Assembly (NCBI GenBank): GCA_023393125.1
Contig: JAEWMQ010000022.1
Location: 1-64,000, forward strand
Direction: 5' to 3'
Origin: Bacillota bacterium
Lineage (GTDB): Bacteria > Bacillota > Clostridia > Lachnospirales > Cellulosilyticaceae
Length of the DNA stretch: 64,000 nucleotides
Positions 51,739 to 60,520 of the stretch are shown here, piece by piece (within the stretch, counting starts at the first letter, position 1; each line of letters starts with the position of its first letter). Both the position numbers and the translations under genes were made by a program. The notes below the pieces were generated by a model, which was not told the DNA's origin, did not search any database, and saw nothing but the letters and a program-made list of their open reading frames with translations.

Positions 51739-52461
51739 TCAACTTTTATAATTATTCAATGCTTTTTTAGCAGCATCTTGTTCTGCTTCCTTCTTACTCT
51801 TACCAATTCCACGACCTAGGCTTATTGTATCATGGTACACTTCTACATAAAAGTATTTATCATGATCAGGTCCTTCTTCTCCAATTACTTCATAATGAAT
51901 AGGATCATTACTTACCTTTTGAATGCATTCCTGAAGAAGTGTCTTATAATCTGTGTATAAATCCTCTATAGAAGTAACTTGTTCTATCCCTGCAATAAGT
52001 GTATTTGTCAAGAAACTCTTAGCCTCATTAAATCCACCATCTAGGAAAAGAGCTCCTGTTAATGCTTCAAATCCATCTGCTAAAATAGAAGCTCGCTCTC
52101 TACCACCTGTCATCTCTTCTCCTTTTCCTAATAAAATATATTCGCCTAAACCAATCAATTTTGCCGTTTTAGCTAATGAAGCTTCACACACAATACTTGC
52201 TCGTATTTTAGATAAATCCCCTTCTGGCATATCCGTATGTTTCTTAAATAAATATTCACTAATAATCAGATCTAAAATAGCATCTCCTAAAAACTCAAGA
52301 CGTTCATTATCCTTGACTTTCTCATTCCTATGTTCATTAGCATAGGAGCTATGTGTTAAAGCCTCTTCTAACAGCATACTATTACTAAAGGTATAGCTTA
52401 ACTTTCTTTGCATTTCATCTAATACTCGACTTTTGTTAGCTTTTTGTACCTTTTTACTCAT
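51739..52461 (-). CDS. rnc: Ribonuclease III
   Basis: A 240-residue double-stranded RNA endonuclease for rRNA and mRNA processing. Catalytic motif DNERLEFLGDAILDLIISEYLF near residue 50, LADGFEALTGALFLDGG, and a C-terminal dsRNA-binding domain ending SKKEAEQDAAKKALNNY. Starts 24 bp downstream of the acpP terminator hairpin; it must be served by read-through or an internal promoter. Confidence 0.97.
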   Translation of the reverse strand: MSKKVQKANKSRVLDEMQRKLSYTFSNSMLLEEALTHSSYANEHRNEKVKDNERLEFLGDAILDLIISEYLFKKHTDMPEGDLSKIRASIVCEASLAKTAKLIGLGEYILLGKGEEMTGGRERASILADGFEALTGALFLDGGFNEAKSFLTNTLIAGIEQVTSIEDLYTDYKTLLQECIQKVSNDPIHYEVIGEEGPDHDKYFYVEVYHDTISLGRGIGKSKKEAEQDAAKKALNNYKS

Positions 52462-52486
52462 TTTAACAATTCTCCTTTAATATACG

Positions 52487-52513
52487 AAAAGCCTCGCTAA
52501 GCGAGGCTTTTTG
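52487..52513 (-). terminator. Intrinsic terminator of acpP
   Basis: AAAAGCCTCGC / GCGAGGCTTTT with a TAA loop and T run, directly after the acpP stop codon. Confidence 0.85.
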
Positions 52514-52750
52514 TTAGTCTAATCCTTTTTGATCTTTAATGTATTCTACTACATCACCGACAGTAGATACTTTCTCTGCTTCTTCATTAGAAATTTCCAT
52601 TTCAAATTCTTCTTCAATTGCCATAATCACTTGAAATACATCTAATGAATCTGCATTTAAATCATCAGTGAAAGATGTTAATAAAGTAATTTCGTCTTCT
52701 GAAATATTAAACTGTTCACTAATTATCTGTTTTACTTTATCGAATACCAT
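52514..52750 (-). CDS. acpP: Acyl carrier protein
   Basis: A 78-residue acidic four-helix carrier for fatty-acid synthesis. The phosphopantetheine serine is in LNADSLDVFQVIMAIEEEF. Preceded by its own promoter and followed by a terminator, so it can be expressed at high level alone. Confidence 0.97.
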   Translation of the reverse strand: MVFDKVKQIISEQFNISEDEITLLTSFTDDLNADSLDVFQVIMAIEEEFEMEISNEEAEKVSTVGDVVEYIKDQKGLD

Positions 52751-52783
52751 TGTTCAACACCTCTTATAAACATTTATATTTTG

Positions 52784-52812
52784 ATGATAGTATATACAAC
52801 TTTTATAGTCAA
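52784..52812 (-). promoter_or_regulatory. Promoter of acpP
   Basis: TTGACT (52812-52807), 17 bp, TATCAT (52789-52784), about 33 bp before the ATG and next to the plsX stop codon. Confidence 0.7.
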
Positions 52813-52814
52813 TA

Positions 52815-53816
52815 TTAATTTACATTTTCCTCAAAATTATCCTTTATTTTATCTACAAGCTGATCCTTTATAAAACCTTCTGTTTGTATTAAGGTACTTA
52901 AAATTTCTTGAGACTTGGAACTTCCATGTGTCTTAACAACCAACCCATTAACACCTAAAAAAGGTGCTCCTCCTTTGGTGGCATAATTAAACTTCTCTTT
53001 GATTTCTCCAATCCCCTTTTTCATAAGTAGAGCTGCAAGCTTAGTTTTTAAATTTTTTAAGAACTGAACTTTAAGCATGCCTAAAATCCATTTTCCAAAA
53101 CCTTCCATGAATTTAAGGATAATATTTCCCGTGAACCCATCACATACAAGAATATCTACTTTACCTAAAGGAATATCACGCGCTTCTACATTACCACAGA
53201 AATTAATTGAAGTATTCGCAGCTAAAAGTTTATATGCTTCTTTGGTTAGCTGATTTCCCTTTTCTTCTTCTGTTCCAATATTAACAAGTCCAACCTTAGG
53301 AAATTTAACTTGCATACATTGTTCCATGTAAACAGTTCCCATGCGTGCAAATTGTTCAAGATAAGCCGGTTTTGCATCTACATTAGCACCACAGTCAATT
53401 AATAATGCACAGCCTGTTTGAGTTGGAATAAACGGAGCCATAGCTGGCCTTTCTACGCCTTTAATACGTCCCACAATAAGTGTAGCACCTGTCAAAAGAG
53501 CGCCCGTACTCCCTGCACTTACAAAACCATCCACTTTTTTTTCTTTGACTAATCTAAGTCCTACTACCATAGAAGAGTTCTTTTTTTGCCTAATAGCTGC
53601 AACAGGACTATCTCCCATCTCAATGACTTCATCTGCATGTACAATTTCTATTTTAGATGTGTCATATGTATAAGGAGAGAGCTTTGCCTTAATGATATCT
53701 TCCTTACCTACTAAAACGAGGGTAGATTCTATTTTAGCTGTTGCTAAAACACATCCTTTAATAATCTCATCAGGCGCATGATCGCCTCCCATGACATCTA
53801 TAGCTATCTTTGACAT
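52815..53816 (-). CDS. plsX: Phosphate acyltransferase PlsX
   Basis: A 333-residue enzyme that converts acyl-ACP to acyl phosphate for PlsY. IAIDVMGGDHAPDEIIKG at the N-terminus, FVSAGSTGALL, LIDCGANVDAKP and DGFTGNIILKFMEG are visible. AAGGGTGA supports the ATG at 53816; earlier ATGs are too near that site. It lies between rpmF and acpP. Confidence 0.96.
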   Translation of the reverse strand: MSKIAIDVMGGDHAPDEIIKGCVLATAKIESTLVLVGKEDIIKAKLSPYTYDTSKIEIVHADEVIEMGDSPVAAIRQKKNSSMVVGLRLVKEKKVDGFVSAGSTGALLTGATLIVGRIKGVERPAMAPFIPTQTGCALLIDCGANVDAKPAYLEQFARMGTVYMEQCMQVKFPKVGLVNIGTEEEKGNQLTKEAYKLLAANTSINFCGNVEARDIPLGKVDILVCDGFTGNIILKFMEGFGKWILGMLKVQFLKNLKTKLAALLMKKGIGEIKEKFNYATKGGAPFLGVNGLVVKTHGSSKSQEILSTLIQTEGFIKDQLVDKIKDNFEENVN

Positions 53817-53858
53817 ATGCATCACCCTTATCTTTCTCACAATTTAAATCAAATATAC

Positions 53859-53886
53859 AAAAAGACAGCTAACAGCTGTCTTTTTT
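53859..53886 (-). terminator. Intrinsic terminator of yceD-rpmF
   Basis: AAAAGACAGCT / AGCTGTCTTTT around AAC with a T run, just after the rpmF stop codon. Confidence 0.85.
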
Positions 53887-53892
53887 AAAGCA

Positions 53893-54069
53893 TTAGTCTA
53901 CTTTTACTACAACACGGTTTGCATAAGAACCGCAAGCTTTACATACTCTATGTGGCATCATTAATTCACCACATTTTTGACATTTTACTAAGTTAAGTGG
54001 AGAAAGTTTCCAATTTGCTTGTCTTTGGTTTCTTCTGGCTTTAGAAGTTTTTCTTTTTGGTACTGCCAT
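53893..54069 (-). CDS. rpmF: 50S ribosomal protein L32
   Basis: A 58-residue ribosomal protein beginning MAVPKRKTSKARRNQRQANW, with a zinc ribbon of the type CxxC...CxxC (CQKCGE and CKACGS). GAGGAGG precedes the ATG. It follows yceD by 20 bp, the universal yceD-rpmF-plsX order. It is easily missed because of its size. Confidence 0.97.
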   Translation of the reverse strand: MAVPKRKTSKARRNQRQANWKLSPLNLVKCQKCGELMMPHRVCKACGSYANRVVVKVD

Positions 54070-54089
54070 TTCTACACCTCCTCTTGTTA

Positions 54090-54599
54090 CTACTCTTCAC
54101 TTTGAGGGTGAAAAATATTTTTTAAACCTTCAAGTCTAGGATCTACATCATTCTTTTCACAATCACAAGATTGCTTATTCAAATTTTGACCACAGATTTT
54201 GCAAATCCCTTTACAATTTTCGTCATGTAACCCTTTCATAGGTACATTCAGATATATTGCTTCGGTTATAGCATCTTCTAAGTCAATTTCAGATCCTGTT
54301 ACTTGAACGATATCCTCATCTTCATCATCCAAAACCTCTTCAGATGAATATTCCTTATATAAGTCTGCTTGTAGAGTATATTCATACTCCTCTAAGCAAC
54401 GATCACATAAAAGTATGACTTTTGTAGTAACTTGTCCTTCTACTAAATAACGGTTACCGGACTTAGTAGCAATTCCATCTACAAAAGCTATGCAATCAAG
54501 TACATCATGTACAGGATTGATTCCTTTTAAGGATACACGCTGTTCACCTTTAAAAGTTACTTCGGACTTCTTATTAAGTTCATGGATATTAATCTTCAT
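54090..54599 (-). CDS. yceD: YceD family (DUF177) protein
   Basis: A 169-residue protein with an acidic middle and the conserved cysteines CDRCLEEY and ENCKGICKICGQNLNKQSCDC, which suggest a metal site. The family (Rrn23S-related YceD/Duf177) is linked to 23S rRNA metabolism in plants and bacteria and always precedes rpmF. It has a consensus promoter. Confidence 0.92.
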   Translation of the reverse strand: MKINIHELNKKSEVTFKGEQRVSLKGINPVHDVLDCIAFVDGIATKSGNRYLVEGQVTTKVILLCDRCLEEYEYTLQADLYKEYSSEEVLDDEDEDIVQVTGSEIDLEDAITEAIYLNVPMKGLHDENCKGICKICGQNLNKQSCDCEKNDVDPRLEGLKNIFHPQSEE

Positions 54600-54629
54600 T
54601 TTTTCACTCCATTAAGTAACACTTCTGTA

Positions 54630-54658
54630 ATTATACCTACTTGACTTATATTTGTCAA
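54630..54658 (-). promoter_or_regulatory. Consensus promoter of yceD-rpmF
   Basis: TTGACA (54658-54653), 17 bp, TATAAT (54635-54630): perfect in both hexamers and spacing. It overlaps the gap after the ackA stop codon. Confidence 0.92.
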
Positions 54659-54662
54659 TGAC

Positions 54663-55856
54663 TTATTTTGCAACTAATGTTACAGTGTCTCTAGCTATCA
54701 TAAGTTCTTCATTTGTAGGCACTAAAAGCATTTTCACTTTTGATGTTTCTTTTGTTAAATCTCTCTCTACACCACGACATTTATTTTTCTCAACATCAAG
54801 GTCTACACCTAACCATGTTAACATATTAGCAATTTCTTCACGCATGATTGCATTGTTTTCGCCAAGACCGCCAGCAAAACAAATTGCATCTACACCATTC
54901 ATAAGTGCTGCATAAGCTCCAATATATGATACTACACGGTGTTGATATGCATCCATTGTAAATCTACAAGCTGGATCACCTGCAACTACTCCATCTTCAA
55001 TTTCACGGAAGTCACTTGATAAACCAGATAAAGCATCTACACCAGATTTTTTATTTAAAATGTTGTCCATTTCTTTAGCTGATAAACCTTCTTTTTCCAT
55101 TAAAAAAGTAACGATAGCTGGATCGATATCACCTGAACGTGTTCCCATTACAAGTCCAGCAAGTGGTGTGAATCCCATTGAAGTTTCAACTGATTTACCA
55201 CCATCCACAGCACAAATACTTGCACCATTTCCTAAGTGACAAACAATTATTTTTGTTTCTTCAAGTGGTTTACCAAGCATTTCAGCTGCTTTTTGTGATA
55301 CATATTTATGAGATGTCCCATGGAAACCATATTTACGAATACCGTATTTTTCATAGTATTCTTGTGGAATAGCATACATATAAGCTGCTTTATCCATTGT
55401 TTGATGGAAAGCTGTATCAAATACTGCTACCATAGGTACGTTTGGCATAAGTTCACGACATGCATCAATACCAAGTAAGTTAGCTGGGTTGTGAAGTGGT
55501 GCAAGTGCGCTACATTCTTCAATAGCTTTTTCTACTTCCTCTGTAATAACTACAGATTGATTGAATTTCTCTCCACCATGAACAACACGGTGACCTACTG
55601 CATTAATCTCTTCTGGTTTAACACAAGCTGTTTCACCTTCTGTAAGCATAGAAAGCATTTTTGCTAAAGCTACTTTATGATTTGGAAAATCCACCATTAC
55701 TTTTACTGAATCTTGACCTTCAGTTGTATGTTTGATAAAAGAACCATCAATTCCAATTCTTTCACAAATCCCTTTTGCTATAACAGATTCATTCTCCATA
55801 TTTAATAATTGATATTTTAAAGAAGAACTTCCACAGTTTACTACTAATACGTTCAT
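54663..55856 (-). CDS. ackA: Acetate kinase
   Basis: A 397-residue ASKHA-fold enzyme that turns acetyl phosphate and ADP into acetate and ATP. VLVVNCGSSSLKYQLL at the N-terminus, FDTAFHQTM, GFHGTSHKYVS, HLGNGASICAV, GTRSGDIDPA and CFAGGLGENN are visible. It follows pta by 34 bp. Confidence 0.98.
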   Translation of the reverse strand: MNVLVVNCGSSSLKYQLLNMENESVIAKGICERIGIDGSFIKHTTEGQDSVKVMVDFPNHKVALAKMLSMLTEGETACVKPEEINAVGHRVVHGGEKFNQSVVITEEVEKAIEECSALAPLHNPANLLGIDACRELMPNVPMVAVFDTAFHQTMDKAAYMYAIPQEYYEKYGIRKYGFHGTSHKYVSQKAAEMLGKPLEETKIIVCHLGNGASICAVDGGKSVETSMGFTPLAGLVMGTRSGDIDPAIVTFLMEKEGLSAKEMDNILNKKSGVDALSGLSSDFREIEDGVVAGDPACRFTMDAYQHRVVSYIGAYAALMNGVDAICFAGGLGENNAIMREEIANMLTWLGVDLDVEKNKCRGVERDLTKETSKVKMLLVPTNEELMIARDTVTLVAK

Positions 55857-55890
55857 TTTTTACACTCCTTAAGATTATATTAATTGTCTT

Positions 55891-56886
55891 TTAGTTATTT
55901 TGAGCTTGTACAGCTGTAATAGCAACAACACCCACAATATCTTCTGCACTACAACCTCTTGATAAATCATTAACAGGTTTAGCAATCCCTTGTGTAATTG
56001 GTCCATAAGCTTCTGCTTTTGCAAGTCTTTGTACAAGTTTGTATCCAATATTACCTGCATCAAGGTCTGGGAACACAAGAACATTTGCTTTACCTGCCAC
56101 ATCGCTATTTGGTGCTTTAGCACTACCAACTGATGGTACAATAGCAGCATCTAATTGTAATTCACCATCTATTTTAAGTTCAGGTGCTTCCTCTTTTGCA
56201 ATACGAGTCGCTTCAACTACTTTATCTACATCTGCATGTTTTGCGCTACCATATGTAGAATGTGAAAGCATTCCTACTACTGGTTCTTCTCCAACTAACT
56301 GAGCGAAACTTTTAGCTGAGCTCTGTGCAATTGCTGCAAGTTCTTCTGAGTTTGGATTTTGATTAAGACCTGCATCAGAGAAAATAAAAGTACCATTTGC
56401 ACCATATTCACAATTAGGCACTACCATAACAAAGAATGCGGAAACAAGCTTTGTACCTGGTGCTGTCTTTAAAATTTGAAGTGATGGTCTAAGTACGTCT
56501 GCAGTCGCATGAATAGCACCAGCTACCATCCCGTCTGCCATACCTTGTTTAACCATCATAACACCAAGGAATAGTGGGTCTCTATGAAGTAATTGACTTG
56601 CTTTTTCAGTTGTCATTCCTTTTTTTTCACGAAGCTTTACAAGTTCTGCAATGAAAGCATCCATTTCTTCAAAAGTTTCTGGATTAACAATAGTTGCTCC
56701 TGCTAAATCTAAACCTTCTGCTTTATTTGTAATAGCTGATTCATCGCCAATTAAAATCACATTTGCAATACCTTCAGCTAAAACTTGGTGAGCTGCTTTA
56801 AGAGTTCTTATATCAGATGTTTCTGGAAGAACAATTGTTTTTTTATCGCTTTTTGCTCTCGCTTTAATATTTTCAATAAAAGACAT
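55891..56886 (-). CDS. pta: Phosphate acetyltransferase
   Basis: A 331-residue short-form phosphotransacetylase that makes acetyl phosphate from acetyl-CoA. Motifs include IVLPETSDIRTLKAA, GMVAGAIHATADVLRP, SDAGLNQNPNSEELAAIA, LSHSTYGSAKHADVDKV and DLDAGNIGYKLVQRL. First in the pta-ackA operon, which completes the acetate pathway from PflB. Confidence 0.98.
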   Translation of the reverse strand: MSFIENIKARAKSDKKTIVLPETSDIRTLKAAHQVLAEGIANVILIGDESAITNKAEGLDLAGATIVNPETFEEMDAFIAELVKLREKKGMTTEKASQLLHRDPLFLGVMMVKQGMADGMVAGAIHATADVLRPSLQILKTAPGTKLVSAFFVMVVPNCEYGANGTFIFSDAGLNQNPNSEELAAIAQSSAKSFAQLVGEEPVVGMLSHSTYGSAKHADVDKVVEATRIAKEEAPELKIDGELQLDAAIVPSVGSAKAPNSDVAGKANVLVFPDLDAGNIGYKLVQRLAKAEAYGPITQGIAKPVNDLSRGCSAEDIVGVVAITAVQAQNN

Positions 56887-56932
56887 TTATATAACCCCTT
56901 TCAATTTTTACTTTCAATTACCCTCAATCTCT

Positions 56933-56961
56933 ATTATATGCAATGTATCTCGTGTATACAA
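56933..56961 (-). promoter_or_regulatory. Promoter of pta-ackA with TGTATACA box
   Basis: TTGTAT (56961-56956), 17 bp, TATAAT (56938-56933). The 8-bp palindrome TGTATACA (56953-56960) overlaps the -35, so a bound protein would block the polymerase. Confidence 0.75.
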
Positions 56962-57056
56962 GAGTGAAATAAAAATTTATTTGTTTTTTCACCTTTATCT
57001 ATTATGATTTTTAGTATAAAATCAGTAATTGATAAAAATATTTCAAGGAGGTCCCC

Positions 57057-58298
57057 ATGCATATTGCTGGTATTATCGCCGAATACAATCCTTTTCATAA
57101 CGGCCATCTCCATCAAATTATTTCAACAACAAAGCAAACACACTGTGACTACGTTGTTATTGCTATGAGTGGTAACTTTACTCAGCGAGGCGAAGCTGCC
57201 ATTGCAGATAAATTTATACGTGCTCAAATGGCCTTAAAAGCTGGAGCTGATTTAGTTTTAGAGCTTCCACTCCCTTTTGCTACAGCTAGTGCTGAACGTT
57301 TTGCTCAAGGGGCTGTATCTTTATTTCATCATACCGGTATTATTGATACACTTTCTTTCGGCAGTGAATGTGGTGATATAGCCTTACTTCAGCTGATTGC
57401 AAGTCGTCTAGAAACGCCTTCCATTACTTTAAATACTGCCCTTAAGTCATATTTAAAAAATGGTTATAGTTTTCCTAGAGCCAGAGAGCTAGCTTTATTA
57501 GAAGACTTAAAATCATTAGAACTTCATCCTGAAGTTTATGATTCACTTATAGAAGTCATTAGATGCCCTAACAATATATTAGGAATCGAATACATTAAAG
57601 CAATTGAACACTTTAATGCTTCCATCAAACCGTTTACTTTAAAACGCCTAACAGCAGGTTATCATGATCCCTCACTTTATCAGCATATTGCTTCAGCTAC
57701 TGCTATACGCACACACTTAAGTAGAGGATACTCTTCAGAATTAGCTGCTTGTATGCCTACCACTACTTCTGAGCTCTTAGCTTCTACTTCATACGCTCAA
57801 CCCGATATGAGTATGCTAACACCATTCTTGCACTATAAATTTATGTTCTCCAGTAAAGAAGATTTATATTCTTTATGGGACATTCCAACTGATCTTATTA
57901 ATACTTTTTTAAATAACTATCATACATTAGATTGCTTTTCAGATTTTGTAAAGGCATGTACCTCCAAAACCTACACATCTGCTACTGTTAGGAGAGCACT
58001 ATTACGCATATTACTCAATATCCACACAGAAACTCTTCAAAAGCTTGAAGCAATTTCTTGGATCCCGTATATTCGCGTTTTAGGTTGTAAAAAAGAATCT
58101 CAATTTATTTTGAAACACTTAAGCCTTCACGCTAAACGTCCTATTATTACCAACCTCAATAAGGTTTATTCAAACCTTGACCCTTTAAGTAAGCAACTTA
58201 TTGATTATGAACTTAATGCTACAAAGCTCTATCATTACTTAACAAAGCAATCCCACCTCTATACTCAAGATTTCACTCAAAGTTTTTTAATGGTTTAA
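57057..58298 (+). CDS. tmcAL: tRNA(Met) cytidine acetate ligase TmcAL (YlbM)
   Basis: A 413-residue nucleotidyltransferase-fold enzyme that activates acetate with ATP and acetylates C34 of elongator tRNA-Met. The HxGH motif is in IIAEYNPFHNGHLHQI, followed by VVIAMSGNFTQRGEAAIADKF and GADLVLELPLPFAT, all typical. AAGGAGG precedes the ATG. It is divergent from pta-ackA, whose product acetate is its substrate. Confidence 0.94.
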   Translation: MHIAGIIAEYNPFHNGHLHQIISTTKQTHCDYVVIAMSGNFTQRGEAAIADKFIRAQMALKAGADLVLELPLPFATASAERFAQGAVSLFHHTGIIDTLSFGSECGDIALLQLIASRLETPSITLNTALKSYLKNGYSFPRARELALLEDLKSLELHPEVYDSLIEVIRCPNNILGIEYIKAIEHFNASIKPFTLKRLTAGYHDPSLYQHIASATAIRTHLSRGYSSELAACMPTTTSELLASTSYAQPDMSMLTPFLHYKFMFSSKEDLYSLWDIPTDLINTFLNNYHTLDCFSDFVKACTSKTYTSATVRRALLRILLNIHTETLQKLEAISWIPYIRVLGCKKESQFILKHLSLHAKRPIITNLNKVYSNLDPLSKQLIDYELNATKLYHYLTKQSHLYTQDFTQSFLMV

Positions 58299-58330
58299 AT
58301 AAAGGTGCTACTAGAATAGCACCTTTATTT
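58297..58330 (+). terminator. Intrinsic terminator of tmcAL
   Basis: AAATAAAGGTGCTA / TAGCACCTTTATTT, a perfect 14-bp stem overlapping the stop codon. Confidence 0.88.
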
Positions 58331-58333
58331 CTT

Positions 58334-58363
58334 GTTATTTTTTGTCCAAGCTTAGCATATACT
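58334..58363 (+). promoter_or_regulatory. Candidate sigma-E promoter of ylbJ
   Basis: GTTATTT (58334-58340), 15 bp, CATATACT (58356-58363), close to the sigma-E pattern (kmATATT / CATACAnT). ylbJ is a mother-cell gene in Bacillus. Confidence 0.4.
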
Positions 58364-58394
58364 ACTTTATAGTGTTTTCCTTGGAGGTGTCCCT

Positions 58395-59498
58395 ATGTCT
58401 AAAAAATCAACAACTGTTATTATCTTACTTAGTCTCATGGCTATTTTACTCATTTTCCCAAACTTATGTGTAGATGCTGCCCGGCAAGGACTTTTACTGT
58501 GGTTTAACAAAGTTCTTCCGTCTCTACTTCCTTTCATGATTTTAATCAATATACTTGTTGGATTAGATAGTATTAAAAACATAAGTAACCATGCTGGCAT
58601 CATTACATATAAGCTTTGGAATTTACCAGGCTGTACTTTATTTGCCTTTATCATGGGCCTCTTAGCAGGCTATCCCATGGGTGGACGCATTATTAAAGAA
58701 TTAGTTTCAGCAGGTAATTTAACACTTAAACAAGGTGAAAAAGCTCTTTGCTTCTGCAATAACTGTGGTCCTCTTTTTATTGTCGGCACTGTTGGTACGT
58801 CTTTACTTGGTAACGTTAAACTTGGATATTTTCTATTGCTTGTCCATATTTTATCTGCCATTATAACAAGCCTTTTACTTAAACCTACCTATCCTTTAAT
58901 TCTAACAAAGTGCACTACTTCGCAATCAACTCCTTCAAGTAAAACTTTATCAACTTTACTAAATGAAGCTGTAGTACATTCAATGGATACAATGACTTGC
59001 ATTGGTGGGTATATTATATTCTTTTCTGTTTTATCTCATCTTATAACAGATACACTCTTACTACAGTGGTTATTCCACTTGCCTCTTATTAATCAAATTT
59101 CTACTTCAACACTTCAAGCTATTCTTACTAGTTTTCTTGAAATGTCTAACGGTGTTAATGCTTTAAGTCAAATTTCATCTCCTTATGCATTAGCTTTATT
59201 GGCTGCTACACTTGCTTTTGGCGGCTTATGCGTATACTTCCAAACACTTTATGTATTAGAGGGAATATCTTTTTCTACAAGACCTTATTTTCTCAGCAAA
59301 TGTTTACAAGCCATTATTAGTTTTTTGCTTACTTGTGTACTTTACCCCTTTTTCTCTATGTATACACAAGGAACAAAATTAGTTTTTAATCATACTTGGT
59401 GCATTATCTTAATTTGTTTTATTAGTACCTTTATCTCCTTAACTCATTTTACTAAAAGTAGTTTATTTCCTATTTTAAAAGAAGCACGTAAATTTTAA
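58395..59498 (+). CDS. ylbJ: Sporulation integral membrane protein YlbJ
   Basis: A 367-residue protein with about eight hydrophobic helices and the nucleoside-recognition/Gate-domain pattern: NKVLPSLLPFMILINILVG, FIMGLLAGYPMGGRIIKEL and ALCFCNNCGPLFIVGTVG. YlbJ is needed for heat-resistant spores in Bacillus. GGAGGTG precedes the ATG. It is the second sporulation gene in the window besides spoIVA. Confidence 0.92.
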   Translation: MSKKSTTVIILLSLMAILLIFPNLCVDAARQGLLLWFNKVLPSLLPFMILINILVGLDSIKNISNHAGIITYKLWNLPGCTLFAFIMGLLAGYPMGGRIIKELVSAGNLTLKQGEKALCFCNNCGPLFIVGTVGTSLLGNVKLGYFLLLVHILSAIITSLLLKPTYPLILTKCTTSQSTPSSKTLSTLLNEAVVHSMDTMTCIGGYIIFFSVLSHLITDTLLLQWLFHLPLINQISTSTLQAILTSFLEMSNGVNALSQISSPYALALLAATLAFGGLCVYFQTLYVLEGISFSTRPYFLSKCLQAIISFLLTCVLYPFFSMYTQGTKLVFNHTWCIILICFISTFISLTHFTKSSLFPILKEARKF

Positions 59499-59517
59499 TT
59501 CATTTAATAATCCATAT

Positions 59518-59551
59518 AAATAAAAAAGGAGCAAAGGCTCCTTTTTTATTT
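59518..59551. terminator. Terminator between ylbJ and codY
   Basis: AAATAAAAAAGGAGC / GCTCCTTTTTTATTT, a perfect 15-bp stem with an AAAG loop. It serves codY (minus), whose stop codon it overlaps, and can also end the ylbJ transcript. Confidence 0.88.
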
Positions 59552-60304
59552 ACGTAATCTATTAAGTTCATCTAATAACGCACTATTAAGAACTTTAATG
59601 TATGTTCCCTTCATACCTAAAGATCTTGATTCAATAACACCAGCACTTTCAAATTTACGAAGTGCATTAACGATTACTGAACGGGTAATACCTACTTTAT
59701 CAGCAATTTTACTTGCAATTAAAAGACCTTCACTACCATCTAATTTCTCAAAGATATGGAAAATAGCTTCAAGCTCTGAGTAAGATAAAGTAGCAATAGC
59801 AGATTTAACGATAGCTACTCTACGTTCTTCTGCATCATTTTCGTCTTTTAATGAAGTTAACATTTCAACTGCAACAATAGTTGCACCATATTCTGCTAAA
59901 ATAAAATCTTCAGTGTTAAATGAAGACTCACTTTTCTCTTTATAAAGTACAAATGTACCAAGTCTTTGTCCTGCTGCAATAATTGGAACGATGCAAGCTG
60001 TATAATTAGCGCTATTTGCAGCTGCTGGGAATAATGAATCTAAAGAAACACCTTCTTTAATATCCATAATTGTTAAGAACTCATCATTTACAGAGTAATC
60101 AATATAATTTTCTTCGTTTGCAAAGTTATGTGGAATACCACTATTTACACCTAGTACTTTACTTTTTGTGCTAACTACCATAGCATTCGCTCTCACTACA
60201 TCACTAATCACTTCACAGATATCAGAAAAGATAACACGATCTGAGCCAAATCTTTGTAAAAGTCTATTTACTTTTCGCATTTTTTGTAATAATTCTTGAG
60301 ACAT
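59546..60304 (-). CDS. codY: GTP- and branched-chain-amino-acid-sensing regulator CodY
   Basis: A 252-residue global regulator. N-terminal GAF domain (LLQKMRKVNRLLQRFG..., NSGIPHNFANEENYIDY, FPAAANSANYTACIVPII) binds isoleucine or valine; the C-terminal winged HTH (LLIASKIADKVGITRSVIVNALRKFESAGVIESRSLG) binds AATTTTCWGAAAATT boxes. Length is normal (about 259). GGAGG precedes the ATG. It follows dprA-topA, a shortened version of the Bacillus order. A CodY-box-like site lies upstream. Confidence 0.97.
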   Translation of the reverse strand: MSQELLQKMRKVNRLLQRFGSDRVIFSDICEVISDVVRANAMVVSTKSKVLGVNSGIPHNFANEENYIDYSVNDEFLTIMDIKEGVSLDSLFPAAANSANYTACIVPIIAAGQRLGTFVLYKEKSESSFNTEDFILAEYGATIVAVEMLTSLKDENDAEERRVAIVKSAIATLSYSELEAIFHIFEKLDGSEGLLIASKIADKVGITRSVIVNALRKFESAGVIESRSLGMKGTYIKVLNSALLDELNRLRK

Positions 60305-60364
60305 TTTATGTCCTCCTTAATTCTATTTGTGCTGTTTATACTCTAAAGGTTTTATATACTTTAG

Positions 60365-60379
60365 TATGTTCTAAAAATT
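60365..60379. promoter_or_regulatory. CodY-box-like site upstream of codY
   Basis: AATTTTTAGAACATA on the minus strand matches 12 of 15 positions of the CodY box. It is about 60 bp before the codY start, just upstream of a TATAAA, so it could give autorepression. A three-mismatch hit is expected by chance in AT-rich DNA. Confidence 0.4.
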
Positions 60380-60399
60380 TTAAAATATACACTTTATCA

Positions 60400-60435
60400 T
60401 TTAAAAAGACAAAGTTGTAATACAACTTTGTCTTG
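60400..60435 (-). terminator. Intrinsic terminator of dprA-topA
   Basis: AAGACAAAGTTGT / ACAACTTTGTCTT (13 bp) with an AAT loop and TTTTT on the minus strand, about 85 bp past the topA stop. Confidence 0.88.
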
Positions 60436-60520
60436 TACAAACAAATCTTAACATGATTTGACAAAAAACTCAATATATATTTGTAAACATTAATACTAAA
60501 AATATTTAACAAATTGTAAA

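Noticed and set aside
51953..52345. 130-codon plus-strand ORF opposite rnc
   Set aside because: Lies wholly within RNase III coding sequence; no initiation signals or recognisable motifs.
55875..56150. 91-codon minus-strand ORF overlapping the end of pta
   Set aside because: Out-of-frame reading of the pta 3' end; composition is biased (Leu/Gln/Val) and pta itself is intact.
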